A program made the translations under genes and the position numbers. Below, piece by piece: positions 1-14,365 of a stretch of DNA of 64,000 nt. Every line of letters starts with the position of its first letter. The stretch's first letter is position 1. The stretch spans positions 4,030,001 to 4,094,000 of the forward strand of contig CP013997.1 of NCBI GenBank assembly GCA_001534745.1, written 5' to 3'. Source of the stretch: Pseudomonas monteilii. Its GTDB lineage: Bacteria > Pseudomonadota > Gammaproteobacteria > Pseudomonadales > Pseudomonadaceae. Below the pieces are notes generated by a model that was not told where the DNA came from, did not search any database, and saw nothing but the letters and a program-made list of their open reading frames with translations.

Positions 1-2016
1 CAGGTTGGAAAGCAGGAAGCGCGCGGTGTTGCGGATCCGCCGGTAGGCGTCGGCGCTGCGCTGCAGGATCTGCTCGGAAACCGCCATTTCGCCGGAATAG
101 TCGGTGGCCGAGACCCACAGGCGCAGGATGTCGGCCCCCAGGGTGTCGTTGACCTTCTGCGGCTCGATGGTGTTGCCCAGCGACTTGGACATCTTGCGGC
201 CGTTCTCGTCCACGGTGAAGCCGTGGGTGAGCAGTTCGCGGTACGGCGCGTGGTTGTCGATCGCGCAGCCGGTCAGCAGCGAGGAATGGAACCAGCCACG
301 GTGCTGGTCGGACCCTTCCAGGTACAGGTCGGCACGCGGGCCAGTGGAGTGACCGATGTCGTGGGAGCCACGCAGCACGTGCCAGTGGGTGGTGCCGGAG
401 TCGAACCAGACGTCGAGGGTGTCGGTGATCTTGTCGTACTGCGCGGCCTCGTCGCCCAGCAGCTCGGCGGCGTCCAGCTTGAACCAGGCCTCGATGCCCT
501 GCTGTTCGACGCGCTTGGCCACTTCTTCCATCAGCTCGACGGTGCGCGGGTGCAGCTCACCGGTCTGCTTGTCGAGGAAGAACGGAATCGGCACACCCCA
601 GTTGCGCTGACGCGAGATGCACCAGTCCGGACGGTTGGCGATCATCGCGTGCAGCCGCGCCTGGCCCCAGGCCGGTACGAACTTGGTCTGTTCGATGGCC
701 GCCAGGGCGCGCTCGCGCAGCGGTGCGCCATTGTCCGGCTGCTTGTCCATGCCGACGAACCACTGCGCGGTGGCGCGGTAGATCAGCGGGGTCTTGTGGC
801 GCCAGCAGTGCATGTAGCTGTGGGTGATGGTTTCGGTGTGCAGCAGTGCGCCCACTTCGGCCAGCTTCTCGACGATCGCCGGGTTGGCCTTCCAGATGAA
901 CTGGCCGCCGAAGAATTCCAGCGACGGCGCGTAGACGCCATTGCTCTGCACCGGTGTGAGAATGTCGTCGTTGACCATGCCATACCGCTTGCAGGTCACG
1001 AAGTCGTCTTCACCGTAGGCCGGTGCGGAGTGGACCACGCCGGTACCAGCGCCCAGCTCGACGTAGTCGGCCAGGTACACCGGCGACAGGCGCTCGTAGA
1101 ACGGATGACGGAAGTTGACCAGCTCCAGCGCCGAACCAGGCGCGGTCGCCAGCACGGTGCCTTCCAGGCCCCAGCGCTTGAGGCAGGTCTCGACCAGCTC
1201 TTCGGCCAGCACCAGCAGGCGCTCACCGGTATCGACCAGCGCGTAGCTGAATTCCGGATGCACGTTCAGCGCCTGGTTGGCCGGGATGGTCCAGGGGGTG
1301 GTGGTCCAGATCACGATGGCGGCCGGCTTGGCCAGGCTGGCCTGCCCGAACGCGGCGGCCAGCTTGTCGGCATCGGCGATCGGGAACGCCACGTCGATGG
1401 TCTGCGACTTCTTGTCGGCGTACTCGACTTCGGCCTCAGCCAGCGCCGAACCGCAGTCGAAGCACCAGTTCACCGGCTTGAGGCCCTTGAACACGAAGCC
1501 ATGCCTGACCATTTCGGCCAACGCGCGGATCTCGCCGGCTTCGTTGGCGAAGTCCATGGTCTTGTAGGGGTTGTCCCAATCGCCCAGTACGCCCAGGCGA
1601 ATGAACTCGGTCTTCTGCCCTTCGATCTGCTCGGCGGCGTAGGCGCGGCACAGCTCGCGGGTCTGGTCCGGGCTCAGGTGCTTGCCGTGGGTGACCTCGA
1701 CCTTGTGCTCGATCGGCAGGCCGTGGCAGTCCCAGCCAGGCACGTAGGGTGCGTCGAAGCCCGACAGGGTCTTGGAGCGCACGATCATGTCCTTGAGGAT
1801 CTTGTTCAGCGCATGACCGATGTGGATCTTGCCGTTGGCATAGGGCGGACCGTCGTGCAGGACGAACGTGGGACGGTCCTTGCCAATTTCGCGCAGCTTC
1901 CGGTACAGGCCAATGCTGTCCCAGCGCTGCAGGATCTGCGGTTCGCGCTGGGGCAGGCCGGCCTTCATGGGGAAGGCGGAGTCCGGAAGGTTTAGCGTGG
2001 CTTTGTAGTCGGTCAT
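1..2016 (-). CDS. ileS: Isoleucyl-tRNA synthetase (C-terminal part outside the window)
   Basis: Cytoplasmic class I aminoacyl-tRNA synthetase that charges tRNA-Ile and edits mischarged valine. The window holds the first 672 codons of an enzyme usually about 940 residues long; the anticodon-binding and zinc C-terminus lies beyond base 1. The HIGH signature (HIGH, about residues 65-68, in the context [12 protein letters not shown]) and the KMSKS signature (about residues 608-612, bases 181-195) are both readable on the minus strand. The start ATG at 2016 overlaps the ribF stop codon in an ATGA arrangement, so the two genes are translationally coupled. In gammaproteobacteria this operon normally continues with lspA, which would lie outside the window. 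Confidence 0.97.
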   Translation of the reverse strand, partial: MTDYKATLNLPDSAFPMKAGLPQREPQILQRWDSIGLYRKLREIGKDRPTFVLHDGPPYANGKIHIGHALNKILKDMIVRSKTLSGFDAPYVPGWDCHGLPIEHKVEVTHGKHLSPDQTRELCRAYAAEQIEGQKTEFIRLGVLGDWDNPYKTMDFANEAGEIRALAEMVRHGFVFKGLKPVNWCFDCGSALAEAEVEYADKKSQTIDVAFPIADADKLAAAFGQASLAKPAAIVIWTTTPWTIPANQALNVHPEFSYALVDTGERLLVLAEELVETCLKRWGLEGTVLATAPGSALELVNFRHPFYERLSPVYLADYVELGAGTGVVHSAPAYGEDDFVTCKRYGMVNDDILTPVQSNGVYAPSLEFFGGQFIWKANPAIVEKLAEVGALLHTETITHSYMHCWRHKTPLIYRATAQWFVGMDKQPDNGAPLRERALAAIEQTKFVPAWGQARLHAMIANRPDWCISRQRNWGVPIPFFLDKQTGELHPRTVELMEEVAKRVEQQGIEAWFKLDAAELLGDEAAQYDKITDTLDVWFDSGTTHWHVLRGSHDIGHSTGPRADLYLEGSDQHRGWFHSSLLTGCAIDNHAPYRELLTHGFTVDENGRKMSKSLGNTIEPQKVNDTLGADILRLWVSATDYSGEMAVSEQILQRSADAYRRIRNTARFLLSNL

Positions 2017-2963
2017 TTCAGGCTCTTGGTTAGCGGTTGAGCGTGCCAGTGGGCACGTGCGGCGGCGACATCCGCATCGATCGCCGACTTGAGCGCCTCC
2101 AGGGAGGCGAAACGCTGCTCTTCACGCAGCTTGTGGTGGAATTCCACCGTCAGGCGCCGGCCATAGAGATCGCCGGCATAGTCGAGCAAGTGAATTTCCA
2201 GGTGAGGACGACCGTCACCGGCGACGGAGGGGCGCACCCCGATGTTGGCGACCCCGGGCCAGGCCTTGCCATCGATCATCGCGCTGGTCAGGTAGACCCC
2301 GACGAGCGGGACGCGACGACGCTTGAGCTGGACGTTGGCGGTGGGCCAGCCCAGCTGGCGCGCCAGCTTCTGGCCATGCAACACGCGCCCGCTGATCTGG
2401 TAGGGGCGCCCGAGCATGCGCGCGGCCAGCTCGAAGTCCCCGGCGGCCAGCGCCTTGCGCACCTGCGTGCTGCTGACCCGCACGCCATCCTGTTCGATGG
2501 TCTCGGCGGCCTCGACGCTGAACCCGTGACGCCGCCCGGCCTCGACCAGGAAATCGAAGTCACCGGCCCGGTCGCAGCCGAAGCGGAAATCGTCCCCGAC
2601 TTCCACGTGCCGTGCGCCGAGCCCGTCGACCAGAATGGCCTCGACGAACTGGCGGGCATCGAGCTGGCTGAGCCGGCGATTGAAGGGCAGGCACAGCACG
2701 CGGTCGATGCCCGCCTCGGTCAGCAGCGCGAGCTTGTCGCGCAACCGCGACAGCCGGGGCGGCGCGCTGTCCGGCGCGAAGTATTCGCGTGGCTGCGGCT
2801 CGAAGACCACCACGCACGTCGGCAGGCCCATGGCCTGGCCGCGCTCGCGCAGACGCGCCAGGATCGCCTGGTGGCCGCGGTGAACGCCATCGAAGTTGCC
2901 AATGGTGGCGACGCAGCCCCGATGCTCGGGGCGTAGGTTGTAAAGACCTCGAACCAGCTGCAT
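2013..2963 (-). CDS. ribF: Bifunctional riboflavin kinase / FAD synthetase
   Basis: Converts riboflavin to FMN and FMN to FAD in the cytoplasm. The 316-residue product has the N-terminal nucleotidyltransferase domain with the motif [10 protein letters not shown] at about residues 22-31. The C-terminal flavokinase domain carries the GWPTAN segment. An upstream in-frame ATG at 3002 would add 13 residues, but I chose the ATG at 2963 because [10 protein letters not shown] matches the usual start of the family. The gene ends in a 4-bp overlap with ileS and lies 117 bp downstream of murJ on the same strand, the standard murJ-ribF-ileS order. Confidence 0.96.
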   Translation of the reverse strand: MQLVRGLYNLRPEHRGCVATIGNFDGVHRGHQAILARLRERGQAMGLPTCVVVFEPQPREYFAPDSAPPRLSRLRDKLALLTEAGIDRVLCLPFNRRLSQLDARQFVEAILVDGLGARHVEVGDDFRFGCDRAGDFDFLVEAGRRHGFSVEAAETIEQDGVRVSSTQVRKALAAGDFELAARMLGRPYQISGRVLHGQKLARQLGWPTANVQLKRRRVPLVGVYLTSAMIDGKAWPGVANIGVRPSVAGDGRPHLEIHLLDYAGDLYGRRLTVEFHHKLREEQRFASLEALKSAIDADVAAARAHWHAQPLTKSLK

Positions 2964-3080
2964 AGCGCGCTTCTTGCTCATAAAGTGGTCGATTATAACC
3001 ACACCCGGGCGTCGGTGACAGGCAACAGCGCAACGCCAGGGCGGGGATCGGGAAAAACCGACGTTTGACCGTCGGCGGCC

Positions 3081-4619
3081 TCAGTGCAAGGCCTTGCGGA
3101 CGAACTGACGCGGGCGCAGACCACACAGGTAGAGGCAACCGAAATAGGTCACCATGCCCGCGAAGATCAACGCACCCAGTCGCAGCAGCCGCATGGCCAT
3201 GTTGCCCTCTTCCCACGCCGGCATCCAGTGCAGGCCGGCCATCAGCACCGCGGCCATCAACCCGACGGCCAGGACCAGCTTGAGCAGGAACGTCGTCCAG
3301 CCGGGCTGCGGCTGGAACAGCTGCTGGCTGCGCAGCTTCCAGTACAGCAGACCGGCATTGAGGCAGGCGCCCAGGCTGATGGCCAGCGCCAGGCCCGCAT
3401 GCTGCAACGGACCGATCAGGATCAGGTTGAACACTTGCGTGGCGACCAGCGTGAAGAGGGCGATCTTCACCGGCGTGCGAATGTTCTGCTGGGCATAGAA
3501 GCCGGGCGCCAGCACCTTGATCAGGATGATCGCCAGCAGACCGACCGAGTAGGCGATCAGTGCCTGCTGGGTCATGGCAGCGTCATGGGCGCCGAACTTG
3601 CCGTACTGGAACAGCGCCACGGTCAGGGGCTCGGCCAGCAGCGCCAGGCCCAGCGTGCAGGGCAGCACCAGCAGGAAGCACAGCCGCAGGCCCCAGTCGA
3701 GGATGCGCGAATACTCGTGACGGTCACGGTTGGCGTAGGTGCGGGCCAGAGTGGGCAGCAGGATGGTGCCCAGTGCCACGCCGAGCACCCCCGATGGCAG
3801 CTCCATCAGCCGGTCGGCGTAGTACATCCATGACACCGAACCGGCCACCAGGAACGAGGCGAAGATGGTGTTGATGATCAGCGACACCTGGCTGACCGAC
3901 ACCCCGAGTATCGCCGGCAGCATCTGCTTGAGCACCCGCCAGACGCCGGCGTCGCGCACGTTCAGGCGCGGCAGCACCAGCATGCCGATCTTCTTCAGGG
4001 CGGGAAGCTGGTACAGCAACTGCGCCAGACCGCCAGCCAGTACTCCCCAGGCCAGGGCCATGATGGGTGGATCGAAGTAAGGGGTGAGGAACAGGGCGAA
4101 GCCGATCATGGCGACGTTGAGCAGCGTCGGCGTGAAGGCCGGCACCGAGAAGCGGTTCCAGGTATTGAGGATGGCACCGACCAGAGAGGACAGCGAGATC
4201 AACAATATATAAGGAAAGGTCACACGCAGCAGGTCGGTAGTCAGCTGGTACTTCTCGGCATTGTCGACGAACCCGGGTGCGGTGATCCAGACCACGAACG
4301 GCGCGGCCAGGATGCCCACGGCCGTGACCAGGGCCAGCACCAGAGTGAGCAGGCCGCTGACGTAGGCCACAAAGGTCCGCGTGGCCTCCTCGCCCTGCTG
4401 GGTCTTGTACTCGGCGAGGATCGGCACGAAGGCTTGGGAGAAGGCGCCTTCGGCAAAGATCCGGCGCAGCAGGTTGGGCAGCTTGAAGGCGATGAAGAAC
4501 GCATCGGTGGCCACGCCCGCACCAAAGATACGGGCCAGGATGGTGTCGCGGACGAAGCCCAGCACCCGTGAAATCATGGTGATGGAGCTGACGGCCGCCA
4601 GGGATTTGAGCAGATTCAT
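3081..4619 (-). CDS. murJ: Lipid II flippase MurJ
   Basis: Inner-membrane flippase of the MOP superfamily that moves lipid II to the periplasmic face during peptidoglycan synthesis. The product is 512 residues, the usual family length, with about 14 hydrophobic segments and the conserved N-terminus ([20 protein letters not shown]). The open frame extends 59 codons upstream, but the ATG at 4619 gives the family N-terminus, so the extension is rejected. It is divergent from rpsT across about 250 bp, and upstream of ribF-ileS on the same strand. Confidence 0.96.
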   Translation of the reverse strand: MNLLKSLAAVSSITMISRVLGFVRDTILARIFGAGVATDAFFIAFKLPNLLRRIFAEGAFSQAFVPILAEYKTQQGEEATRTFVAYVSGLLTLVLALVTAVGILAAPFVVWITAPGFVDNAEKYQLTTDLLRVTFPYILLISLSSLVGAILNTWNRFSVPAFTPTLLNVAMIGFALFLTPYFDPPIMALAWGVLAGGLAQLLYQLPALKKIGMLVLPRLNVRDAGVWRVLKQMLPAILGVSVSQVSLIINTIFASFLVAGSVSWMYYADRLMELPSGVLGVALGTILLPTLARTYANRDRHEYSRILDWGLRLCFLLVLPCTLGLALLAEPLTVALFQYGKFGAHDAAMTQQALIAYSVGLLAIILIKVLAPGFYAQQNIRTPVKIALFTLVATQVFNLILIGPLQHAGLALAISLGACLNAGLLYWKLRSQQLFQPQPGWTTFLLKLVLAVGLMAAVLMAGLHWMPAWEEGNMAMRLLRLGALIFAGMVTYFGCLYLCGLRPRQFVRKALH

Positions 4620-4789
4620 CGAAAATATTTCACGCCAGGGGCAAGGGGCGCTGCCAGTCAACGCCTGGATGTGCGATACTCCCGCGCGCTTTTGCAGGGG
4701 AATCAAAGCCACCGAGTTTACAGATCGCGGCGTAGAAAGGAATCTTCCTCCTACATGCCGTGCCATTCGGCGGAACCCTGCAGTCGGCC

Positions 4790-4818
4790 TTGACATCCGT
4801 TCTACTGATCGGCATGAT
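4790..4818 (+). promoter_or_regulatory. Predicted sigma-70 promoter of rpsT
   Basis: A TTGACA box at 4790-4795 and CATGAT at 4813-4818 are separated by 17 bp. They lie about 50 bp upstream of the rpsT start, which has a good Shine-Dalgarno (GAGGAG, 4858-4863). Prediction from sequence only. Confidence 0.6.
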
Positions 4819-4870
4819 TCGCGGCCTTATTTGTTTGCTATTTACCTAAAGTCTTTCGAGGAGCTCGACG

Positions 4871-5143
4871 GTGGCCAACTCACCTTCCGCCAAGAAACGT
4901 GCAAAACAGGCTGAGAAGCGTCGCAGCCACAACGCCAGCCTGCGTTCCATGGTCCGTACCTACATCAAGAATGTAGTCAAGGCCATCGACGCCAAAGACG
5001 CTGACAAAGCGCAAGCCGCCTACACCCTGGCTGTGCCTGTAATCGACCGTATGGCCGACAAAGGCATCATCCACAAGAACAAGGCTGCTCGCCACAAAGG
5101 CCGTCTGAACGCGCACATCAAGGCGCTGAAGACCGCAGCCTAA
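4871..5143 (+). CDS. rpsT: 30S ribosomal protein S20
   Basis: Small, very basic 16S rRNA-binding protein of the 30S subunit, 90 residues. The N-terminus [17 protein letters not shown] is diagnostic of the S20 family. Translation starts at a GTG (4871), preceded by GAGGAG seven bases upstream. It is a single-gene transcript: its own promoter is at 4790-4818 and a strong intrinsic terminator follows 15 bp after the stop codon. Confidence 0.98.
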   Translation: MANSPSAKKRAKQAEKRRSHNASLRSMVRTYIKNVVKAIDAKDADKAQAAYTLAVPVIDRMADKGIIHKNKAARHKGRLNAHIKALKTAA

Positions 5144-5158
5144 GCGATACGCGTGTTC

Positions 5159-5186
5159 AAAAACCGACCTCAGGGTCGGTTTTTTA
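5159..5186 (+). terminator. Intrinsic terminator of rpsT
   Basis: The stem AAAACCGACC/GGTCGGTTTT with a short loop is followed by further T residues, starting 15 bp after the rpsT stop. The A-rich left side means it may also act on the minus strand, downstream of the letB-like gene. Confidence 0.9.
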
Positions 5187-5308
5187 TTGCCTGCACCAAA
5201 CCTCGGCCAGGCTATCGGGGGAAGAGTCGGACATTCGAATCGACTACACCTGCAGCGGTCAGCACCCTGACCTGCGCCGTGATGCATTCATCACGGCGCA
5301 GGTATCGA

Positions 5309-7609
5309 TCACTGGGCGACCCGAATCTTCGGCGCCCAGTTGAGCCATTCGTCCTGGGGCTCCTCGAACAGCGCGAAGGTCTGACGAGGGCGTGCCTGGC
5401 TGCCCATCTGCTCGCCTTCGGGCGTGGCGAACGCGACACCGCCATCGATCAGGGTCTGCAAGGACTCGGTGCGGATGGTCGCGCCCTTGATCAAGCCGAA
5501 GTCGAAGCCGAAGCCGCTGCTGTTCCAGAACCGACTGCCCGTGTGCACCAGCGAGGCGTAGCGCGGTTCGATCAGCACGTGGATCAGGACGCGATCGGCG
5601 GTCGGGCCCAGCTCGAACCCGGTGACCTTGCCCACCGGCACTTCACGGTAGGTGACCGGCACGCCCGGCTTGATCGAACCTTTGCGTGCCGCACTCAAGG
5701 TGATTGGCAGACCGGGTTCGGGTTCGCGTGATTCAGGTGCCTGGGCCAGGGCGATGAAGTCCTGCTGCGCGCCCCGGTCCTTGGTGGCCGGCAATACCTC
5801 CAGGTACTGCCCGGTGACCAGGGTCTCGAGGTTCTCGGTACGCACCAGGCCCAGGGCCGGCTTGACCACCCAGAACTGCGTCCCCGCCCGGGCGATGCGA
5901 TCGGCCCCCTGGGTGATGCGCGCCTTGAGCAGCACCGCCTGCATGTCCTTGGTGAAGTCCACGCTCTCGACACTGCCGACGTCCAACCCCTTGTAGCGAA
6001 TCGCGGCGCCTGGCTTGAGCCCGTCGGCCCGGTCGACCCGGATGGTGATCAGCGATCCACTGCGGTTGGCCGCCTCTTCACTCTCGAGCAGGCGGAAGCG
6101 CGGGATATGCCGCTTGAGCGGCACGTTGGCCTTTGGCGTATCGAAGGCGATGCCGCCGGCCATCAGGCTCTGCAGCGACTCGCTCTTGATCTTGATGCCC
6201 GACAGACCGCCGGTGAGCGTGATGCCGCTGGCGTTCCAGAAGCGGGTCGAGCCGTTGACTAGGTTGGCGTACTCCTTCTCGATGTGCACACCGATCAGGA
6301 TGCGGTTGCTGTTCTTGGCGAACTGGTAGCTCTGCACACTGCCGACCTTGACCTGGCGATAGGTGACCGGGCTACCGACATCCAGCGAGCCCAGGGCATC
6401 GGCGAACAGCACCAGGTGCAGCCCCGGGGCGCGCAGGTCCAGGGGCGGCGCCTTGGCACGCGCCTCGAACTCGCGCATGGGCTTGGCGCCCTTCTCACCC
6501 GGTCGGAAGGAAATGTAGTTGCCTTTGACCAGGGCCTCGATGCCGGTGATGCCCGCCAGGGAGATCGACGGCTTGACCACCCAGAACTGGGTACCCTCCA
6601 CCAGATAGTCCTCGGCCAGTGGGTCCAGCGTCAGGTCGGCGGTCGCGCTGGTGAGGTTGTCCTCCATGCGCAACGCCTTCAGCGAGCCGATCTGGATGCC
6701 CTTGTACATCACGGGCGTGCGGCCTGCCTGGAGGCCTTCGTAGTCGTTCAGCTTGAGCTTGATGCGAATGCCCGCCTGAGCGGCGTCGTAGTCGTCATAG
6801 AGCCGGAACGGCAGGCTGGGGTCGGTAGGCGGGCTGTCCTTGCGGTGTTCGGGCGTGGCGAAGGCGATGCCGCCGGCGACGATGCTGGCCAGCGACTCGC
6901 TGCGCACCTTGACCCCGGACAGGTTGGCATCGATGCTGATGCCGCTGGCGTTCCAGAAGCGCGTGTGCTTGCGCACCAGGTTGGCGTAAGCGGGCGCGAT
7001 GAAGACCTTCACCTCGACGGTGTCCTGATCCTCGGAGAGCTTGTAGCTCTTCACGCGGCCCACCTGGATCTGCTTGTAGAACACGGGGCTGTCGCGGTTC
7101 AGCGACCCGAGTCGATCGGCCTTCAAGGTCAGGTGCAGGCCAGGCTCGTCGTCGGACAAGGGCGGCGCCTTGGCGAGTGCCGTGAAGCGCTTGGTCGGCT
7201 CCCCCTCGCCAGGGCTGATCGCGATGTAGTTGCCCGACACCAGGGTCTCGAGACCGGTGATGCCCGCCAGGCTGACGCTGGGCTTGACCAGCCAGAAGCG
7301 TGTACCGGTGGTGAGGTGCCCTTCGGCTTCCTTGTTCATCTCGATGGTCGCCACGACACCGGTGTTCTGGCCCTCGGTATCGAGCTCGAGCGAATCGACC
7401 TTGCCGACCGACATGCCTTTGTAGAACACCTCGGTCTTGTTGGCGACGATCCCCTCACCGGTCTGGAAACGCACCTGGATGCGGACACCGGCCTGGCTGT
7501 AGGCCTGCCAGGCCAGCCAGCCACCGATCGCCAGGGCGATCAGGGGCAGGATCCAGATGGCCGACCAGTTGGAAGCAGGCCGAGTCTTGGCCTTAGGCAA
7601 ATCAGTCAT
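5309..7609 (-). CDS. LetB/YebT-like MCE-domain intermembrane transport protein
   Basis: Periplasm-spanning MCE protein expected to form a stacked hexameric tunnel that carries lipids between the inner and outer membranes, partnered with PqiA/LetA-type membrane proteins. The 766-residue product has one N-terminal membrane anchor (about residues 14-36). After that come six MCE repeats of roughly 115 residues, each opening with a short beta strand and a segment such as FYKGMSVGKV, FYKQIQVGRV, MYKGIQIGSL, TYRQVKVGSV, RYKGLDVGSV or TYREVPVGKV. E. coli LetB has seven MCE domains and PqiB has three, so this protein is intermediate but closer to LetB. Its start overlaps the end of the upstream PqiA-type gene by 8 bp, which indicates an operon. 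Confidence 0.93.
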   Translation of the reverse strand: MTDLPKAKTRPASNWSAIWILPLIALAIGGWLAWQAYSQAGVRIQVRFQTGEGIVANKTEVFYKGMSVGKVDSLELDTEGQNTGVVATIEMNKEAEGHLTTGTRFWLVKPSVSLAGITGLETLVSGNYIAISPGEGEPTKRFTALAKAPPLSDDEPGLHLTLKADRLGSLNRDSPVFYKQIQVGRVKSYKLSEDQDTVEVKVFIAPAYANLVRKHTRFWNASGISIDANLSGVKVRSESLASIVAGGIAFATPEHRKDSPPTDPSLPFRLYDDYDAAQAGIRIKLKLNDYEGLQAGRTPVMYKGIQIGSLKALRMEDNLTSATADLTLDPLAEDYLVEGTQFWVVKPSISLAGITGIEALVKGNYISFRPGEKGAKPMREFEARAKAPPLDLRAPGLHLVLFADALGSLDVGSPVTYRQVKVGSVQSYQFAKNSNRILIGVHIEKEYANLVNGSTRFWNASGITLTGGLSGIKIKSESLQSLMAGGIAFDTPKANVPLKRHIPRFRLLESEEAANRSGSLITIRVDRADGLKPGAAIRYKGLDVGSVESVDFTKDMQAVLLKARITQGADRIARAGTQFWVVKPALGLVRTENLETLVTGQYLEVLPATKDRGAQQDFIALAQAPESREPEPGLPITLSAARKGSIKPGVPVTYREVPVGKVTGFELGPTADRVLIHVLIEPRYASLVHTGSRFWNSSGFGFDFGLIKGATIRTESLQTLIDGGVAFATPEGEQMGSQARPRQTFALFEEPQDEWLNWAPKIRVAQ

Positions 7610-8231
7610 TGTCGTCGTCCGACTCCGTGTTGTCCCAGATCAGCCGAGGATCGAAGGTCAAGGCTGCAAACATGGTCAGGATCACCACCGCGGCAAACGC
7701 GACGGCGCCCAGGTTGGGTTCGACATTGGCGATACGACCGAAATTCACCACGGCCACCAGAATGGCAATGACGAAGATGTCCAGCATCGACCAGCGTCCG
7801 ATGAATTCGATGAAGCGGTACATGATGATGCGCTGCCGGGCCGACAGTGGCTGATGACGCTGGATCGAGTACAGCAGCAGAGCAATGCCCACAAGCTTGA
7901 AAGTCGGTACCAGGATACTGGCGGTGAACACCACCGCCGCGATCGGAATCATCCCGTGCTGCATGAGCGTGATGACACCGGACATGATGGTGTCCGGGCT
8001 GCCCTGCCCCAGCGTGCTCACCGTCATGATCGGCAGCACGTTCGCCGGAATGTAGAGAATCATCGCCGTGATCAGCAAGGCCCAGGTACGCACGATGCTG
8101 TTAGGTCGACGGGCATGCAGCGAGGCACCGCACCGCGAACAGAACGGTTTCGGGTCATCGTCATCACGAGGATTGAGTTCGTGGCATTCATTGCAGACCA
8201 GGATGCCTGCATCAATCGCCCGCATGTTCAT
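7602..8231 (-). CDS. PqiA-family inner-membrane protein (second LetA half)
   Basis: Multi-pass inner-membrane protein of the PqiA family, 209 residues, thought to pass lipids to or from the MCE tunnel encoded directly downstream. The N-terminus carries a four-cysteine zinc ribbon (VCNEC...FCSRC, about residues 12-34). Four hydrophobic helices follow, the first containing the family signature YIPANVLPIM. Full-length LetA/PqiA of E. coli is about 420 residues with two such modules; here each module is a separate gene. It overlaps the upstream paralogue by 20 bp and the downstream letB-like gene by 8 bp. A second ATG two codons in (8225) is a possible alternative start. Confidence 0.9.
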   Translation of the reverse strand: MNMRAIDAGILVCNECHELNPRDDDDPKPFCSRCGASLHARRPNSIVRTWALLITAMILYIPANVLPIMTVSTLGQGSPDTIMSGVITLMQHGMIPIAAVVFTASILVPTFKLVGIALLLYSIQRHQPLSARQRIIMYRFIEFIGRWSMLDIFVIAILVAVVNFGRIANVEPNLGAVAFAAVVILTMFAALTFDPRLIWDNTESDDDND

Positions 8232-8871
8232 CTTCTCCCGACAGGGCCGTCCAGATCTGGTGGGGCGACATCACCACCTCCAGCCACACTTGAACCAACA
8301 ACAGGCCAATGAAACAGAACAGGCCGAAGCCGACGGTGACTTCGGCCATGTCGACCAGCTTCACCACCGCCACCAGCACGCCCATGAAATAGACCTCCAG
8401 CATGCCCCAGTCGCGCAGGTGATGGTAGAGGCGATAGAAGAGCAGGCCGTGACCGCGTGCGACGTTCAGCCGGATGCTCAACAGCACGGCCAGCTGACAC
8501 AGCAGCTTCGCCAAGGGAATGGCCATGCTGCATAGGAAGACCACGATCGAGATCCCGATCATGTCGGCGCCATACAGACCGAGCACGCCGTTCCAGACGG
8601 TGTCGGCCGAGCTTTGCCCCAGCACGTGGAGCTTCATGATGGGCAGGAAATTGGCCGGTATGTAGAGCAGGAGCGCCGTGAGCACCAGGGCCAGGCTGCG
8701 GTTGACCACATTGGGACGGTGGGCATAGAGCTCGTAGCCGCACCGTGGACAATGGGCCTTCTCGCCAGGCGCCAGGACAGGCTTCTCCATCAACAGGTCA
8801 CACTCATGGCAGGCGACCAGCCCTTGCAGGGGGCGTTGTGCCAGCGATTCGGAGGTGGCGGGTCTGGGCAT
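8212..8871 (-). CDS. PqiA-family inner-membrane protein (first LetA half)
   Basis: First gene of the lipid-transport operon, 219 residues. It has a four-cysteine zinc ribbon (ACHEC...HCPRC) followed by four membrane helices with the signature YIPANFLPIM. It is a paralogue of the next gene and corresponds to the N-terminal module of full-length LetA. The three genes overlap end to start, so co-translation of two PqiA modules and the six-MCE protein is likely. A plausible promoter lies just upstream, in the tail of the rRNA operon terminator. Confidence 0.9.
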   Translation of the reverse strand: MPRPATSESLAQRPLQGLVACHECDLLMEKPVLAPGEKAHCPRCGYELYAHRPNVVNRSLALVLTALLLYIPANFLPIMKLHVLGQSSADTVWNGVLGLYGADMIGISIVVFLCSMAIPLAKLLCQLAVLLSIRLNVARGHGLLFYRLYHHLRDWGMLEVYFMGVLVAVVKLVDMAEVTVGFGLFCFIGLLLVQVWLEVVMSPHQIWTALSGEDEHAGD

Positions 8872-8902
8872 GGAGTAAGGTCTGGGTGGTGGGATCGGCT
8901 CT

Positions 8903-8932
8903 ATTCTAGAGGTCTGACCACGGAAAAGACAA
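8903..8932 (-). promoter_or_regulatory. Candidate promoter of the pqiA-letB operon
   Basis: On the minus strand TTGTCT (8932-8927) and TAGAAT (8908-8903) are separated by 18 bp, about 30 bp upstream of the first pqiA-type gene. The -35 box overlaps the T-rich tail of the rRNA terminator. Prediction only. Confidence 0.4.
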
Positions 8933-8964
8933 AACCCCTACCTGCATGCGCAGATAGGGGTTTT
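8931..8964 (-). terminator. Terminator of the rRNA operon
   Basis: A perfect 10-bp stem AAAACCCCTA/TAGGGGTTTT holds an inner CTG/CAG pairing. It lies 10 bp beyond the 5S gene. On the minus strand it is followed by a T-rich run, and the symmetrical A/T flanks may make it bidirectional. Confidence 0.9.
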
Positions 8965-8974
8965 GCGAAATGAA

Positions 8975-9090
8975 TCTTGGCGATGACCTACTCTCACATG
9001 GGGAAACCCCACACTACCATCGGCGATGCATCGTTTCACTACTGAGTTCGGGAAGGGATCAGGTGGTTCCAATGCTCTATGGTCGCCAAG
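8975..9090 (-). rRNA. rrf: 5S ribosomal RNA
   Basis: Minus-strand sequence with the conserved 5S core (ACCTGATCCC, CCGAACTCAG, CGATGGTAGTGTGGGG). The complementary ends (CTTGGCGA/TCGCCAAG) close helix I. About 116 nt. It is the last gene of the rRNA operon; ends are estimated from the closing helix. Confidence 0.95.
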
Positions 9091-9221
9091 AAATTCGGTA
9101 GCCGGACCGTCGTATCGACAGGCCAGCAAATTCGGATATGTGATCTTTGTGTGTTCGCGAACTTTCGGTTCGTGTGTCTTCGCACCCAACCTGCGCTCGG
9201 CAGATTGCTTGGGTGTTATAT

Positions 9222-12104
<2,883 letters not shown>

Positions 12105-12112
<8 letters not shown>

Positions 12113-12129
12113 TATAACCCCAAGCAATC
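12105..12129 (-). other. 23S precursor processing stem, 5' arm (3' arm 9203-9228)
   Basis: The sequence around the 23S 5' end pairs with 9203-9228 at the 3' end over about 25 nt, with one bulge or mismatch (GATTGCTTGGG with CCCAAGCAATC, and ATATGGTCAAG with CTTGACCATAT). This is the expected RNase III substrate that releases pre-23S rRNA. Confidence 0.8.
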
Positions 12130-12262
12130 TGGTTATACTGTGAAGACGACATTCGCCGAAAATTCGCATGTTGCGCTCTCGCGCAGAACTCACAAATTTT
12201 ACCTTAGCCTGATCACCACCAGTGAAAGTGGCCATCAGTCTATTTCTATCACATATCCGAAT

Positions 12263-12274
12263 TTTTAAAGAACG
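12263..12274 (-). promoter_or_regulatory. boxA-like antitermination site before 23S
   Basis: On the minus strand GTTCTTTAAAAA, close to the rRNA boxA consensus, lies in the spacer between tRNA-Ala and 23S. This is the usual place for a second Nus-factor loading site. Confidence 0.6.
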
Positions 12275-12360
12275 ATCTGACAAAAGTCAGAAATCAACAT
12301 TTCACAGCCTCAAGCTGCAAATGTTCATTTCTAAGTTCTGAACAGCGGCGACGATGGAAG

Positions 12361-12436
12361 TGGTGGAGCCAAGCGGGATCGAACCGCTGACCTCCTGCGT
12401 GCAAGGCAGGCGCTCTCCCAGCTGAGCTATGGCCCC
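12361..12436 (-). tRNA. tRNA-Ala (anticodon TGC)
   Basis: 76 nt including an encoded CCA end. The acceptor pairs GGGGCCA with TGGCTCC, the anticodon loop is CTTGCAC, and the T-loop is GTTCGATCC. It sits in the 16S-23S spacer after tRNA-Ile. Confidence 0.97.
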
Positions 12437-12467
12437 GTGTGTCGTAGCATCAAGCCGCACCATGAAA

Positions 12468-12544
<77 letters not shown>

Positions 12545-12630
12545 ATAACAGGGTCGCGTTACAGCATCGTCTTCGTACAAAGAATCAAGCAATTCGTGTG
12601 GGGGCTCATCAGCTGGCTGATGTCGTCGAT

Positions 12631-14167
<1,537 letters not shown>

Positions 14168-14292
14168 AATACTGCTTGGGTTTTTAAGAAACCCTAAACT
14201 TGGCTCAGCAATCTCAAATGACTACTATGATTACTCATGTGTCACTTGTGATGCTGATAATCTATGTGACTATCAGTCCAAACTCACAAGCA

Positions 14293-14313
14293 CCCACACG
14301 AATTGCTTGATTC
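14293..14313 (-). other. 16S precursor processing stem, 5' arm (3' arm 12582-12602)
   Basis: The 21 nt at 14293-14313 are perfectly complementary to 12582-12602, on either side of the 16S gene. The arm lies between boxA and the mature 5' end, as expected for the RNase III stem. Confidence 0.85.
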
Positions 14314-14317
14314 AATT

Positions 14318-14329
14318 TGTTAAAGAGCG
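14318..14329 (-). promoter_or_regulatory. rRNA leader boxA antitermination site
   Basis: On the minus strand CGCTCTTTAACA, matching the rRNA boxA consensus (TGCTCTTTAACA) at 11 of 12 positions. It is downstream of the promoters and upstream of the 16S stem. It loads the Nus factors that suppress Rho termination. Confidence 0.85.
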
Positions 14330-14365
14330 TTTGGCTGAGAAGCTTTCGTCTCAACCGAGGCGCGC

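Noticed and set aside
223..1995. 590-codon plus-strand open frame
   Set aside because: It lies antisense to ileS, which has its HIGH and KMSKS motifs. High GC content makes long shadow frames common.
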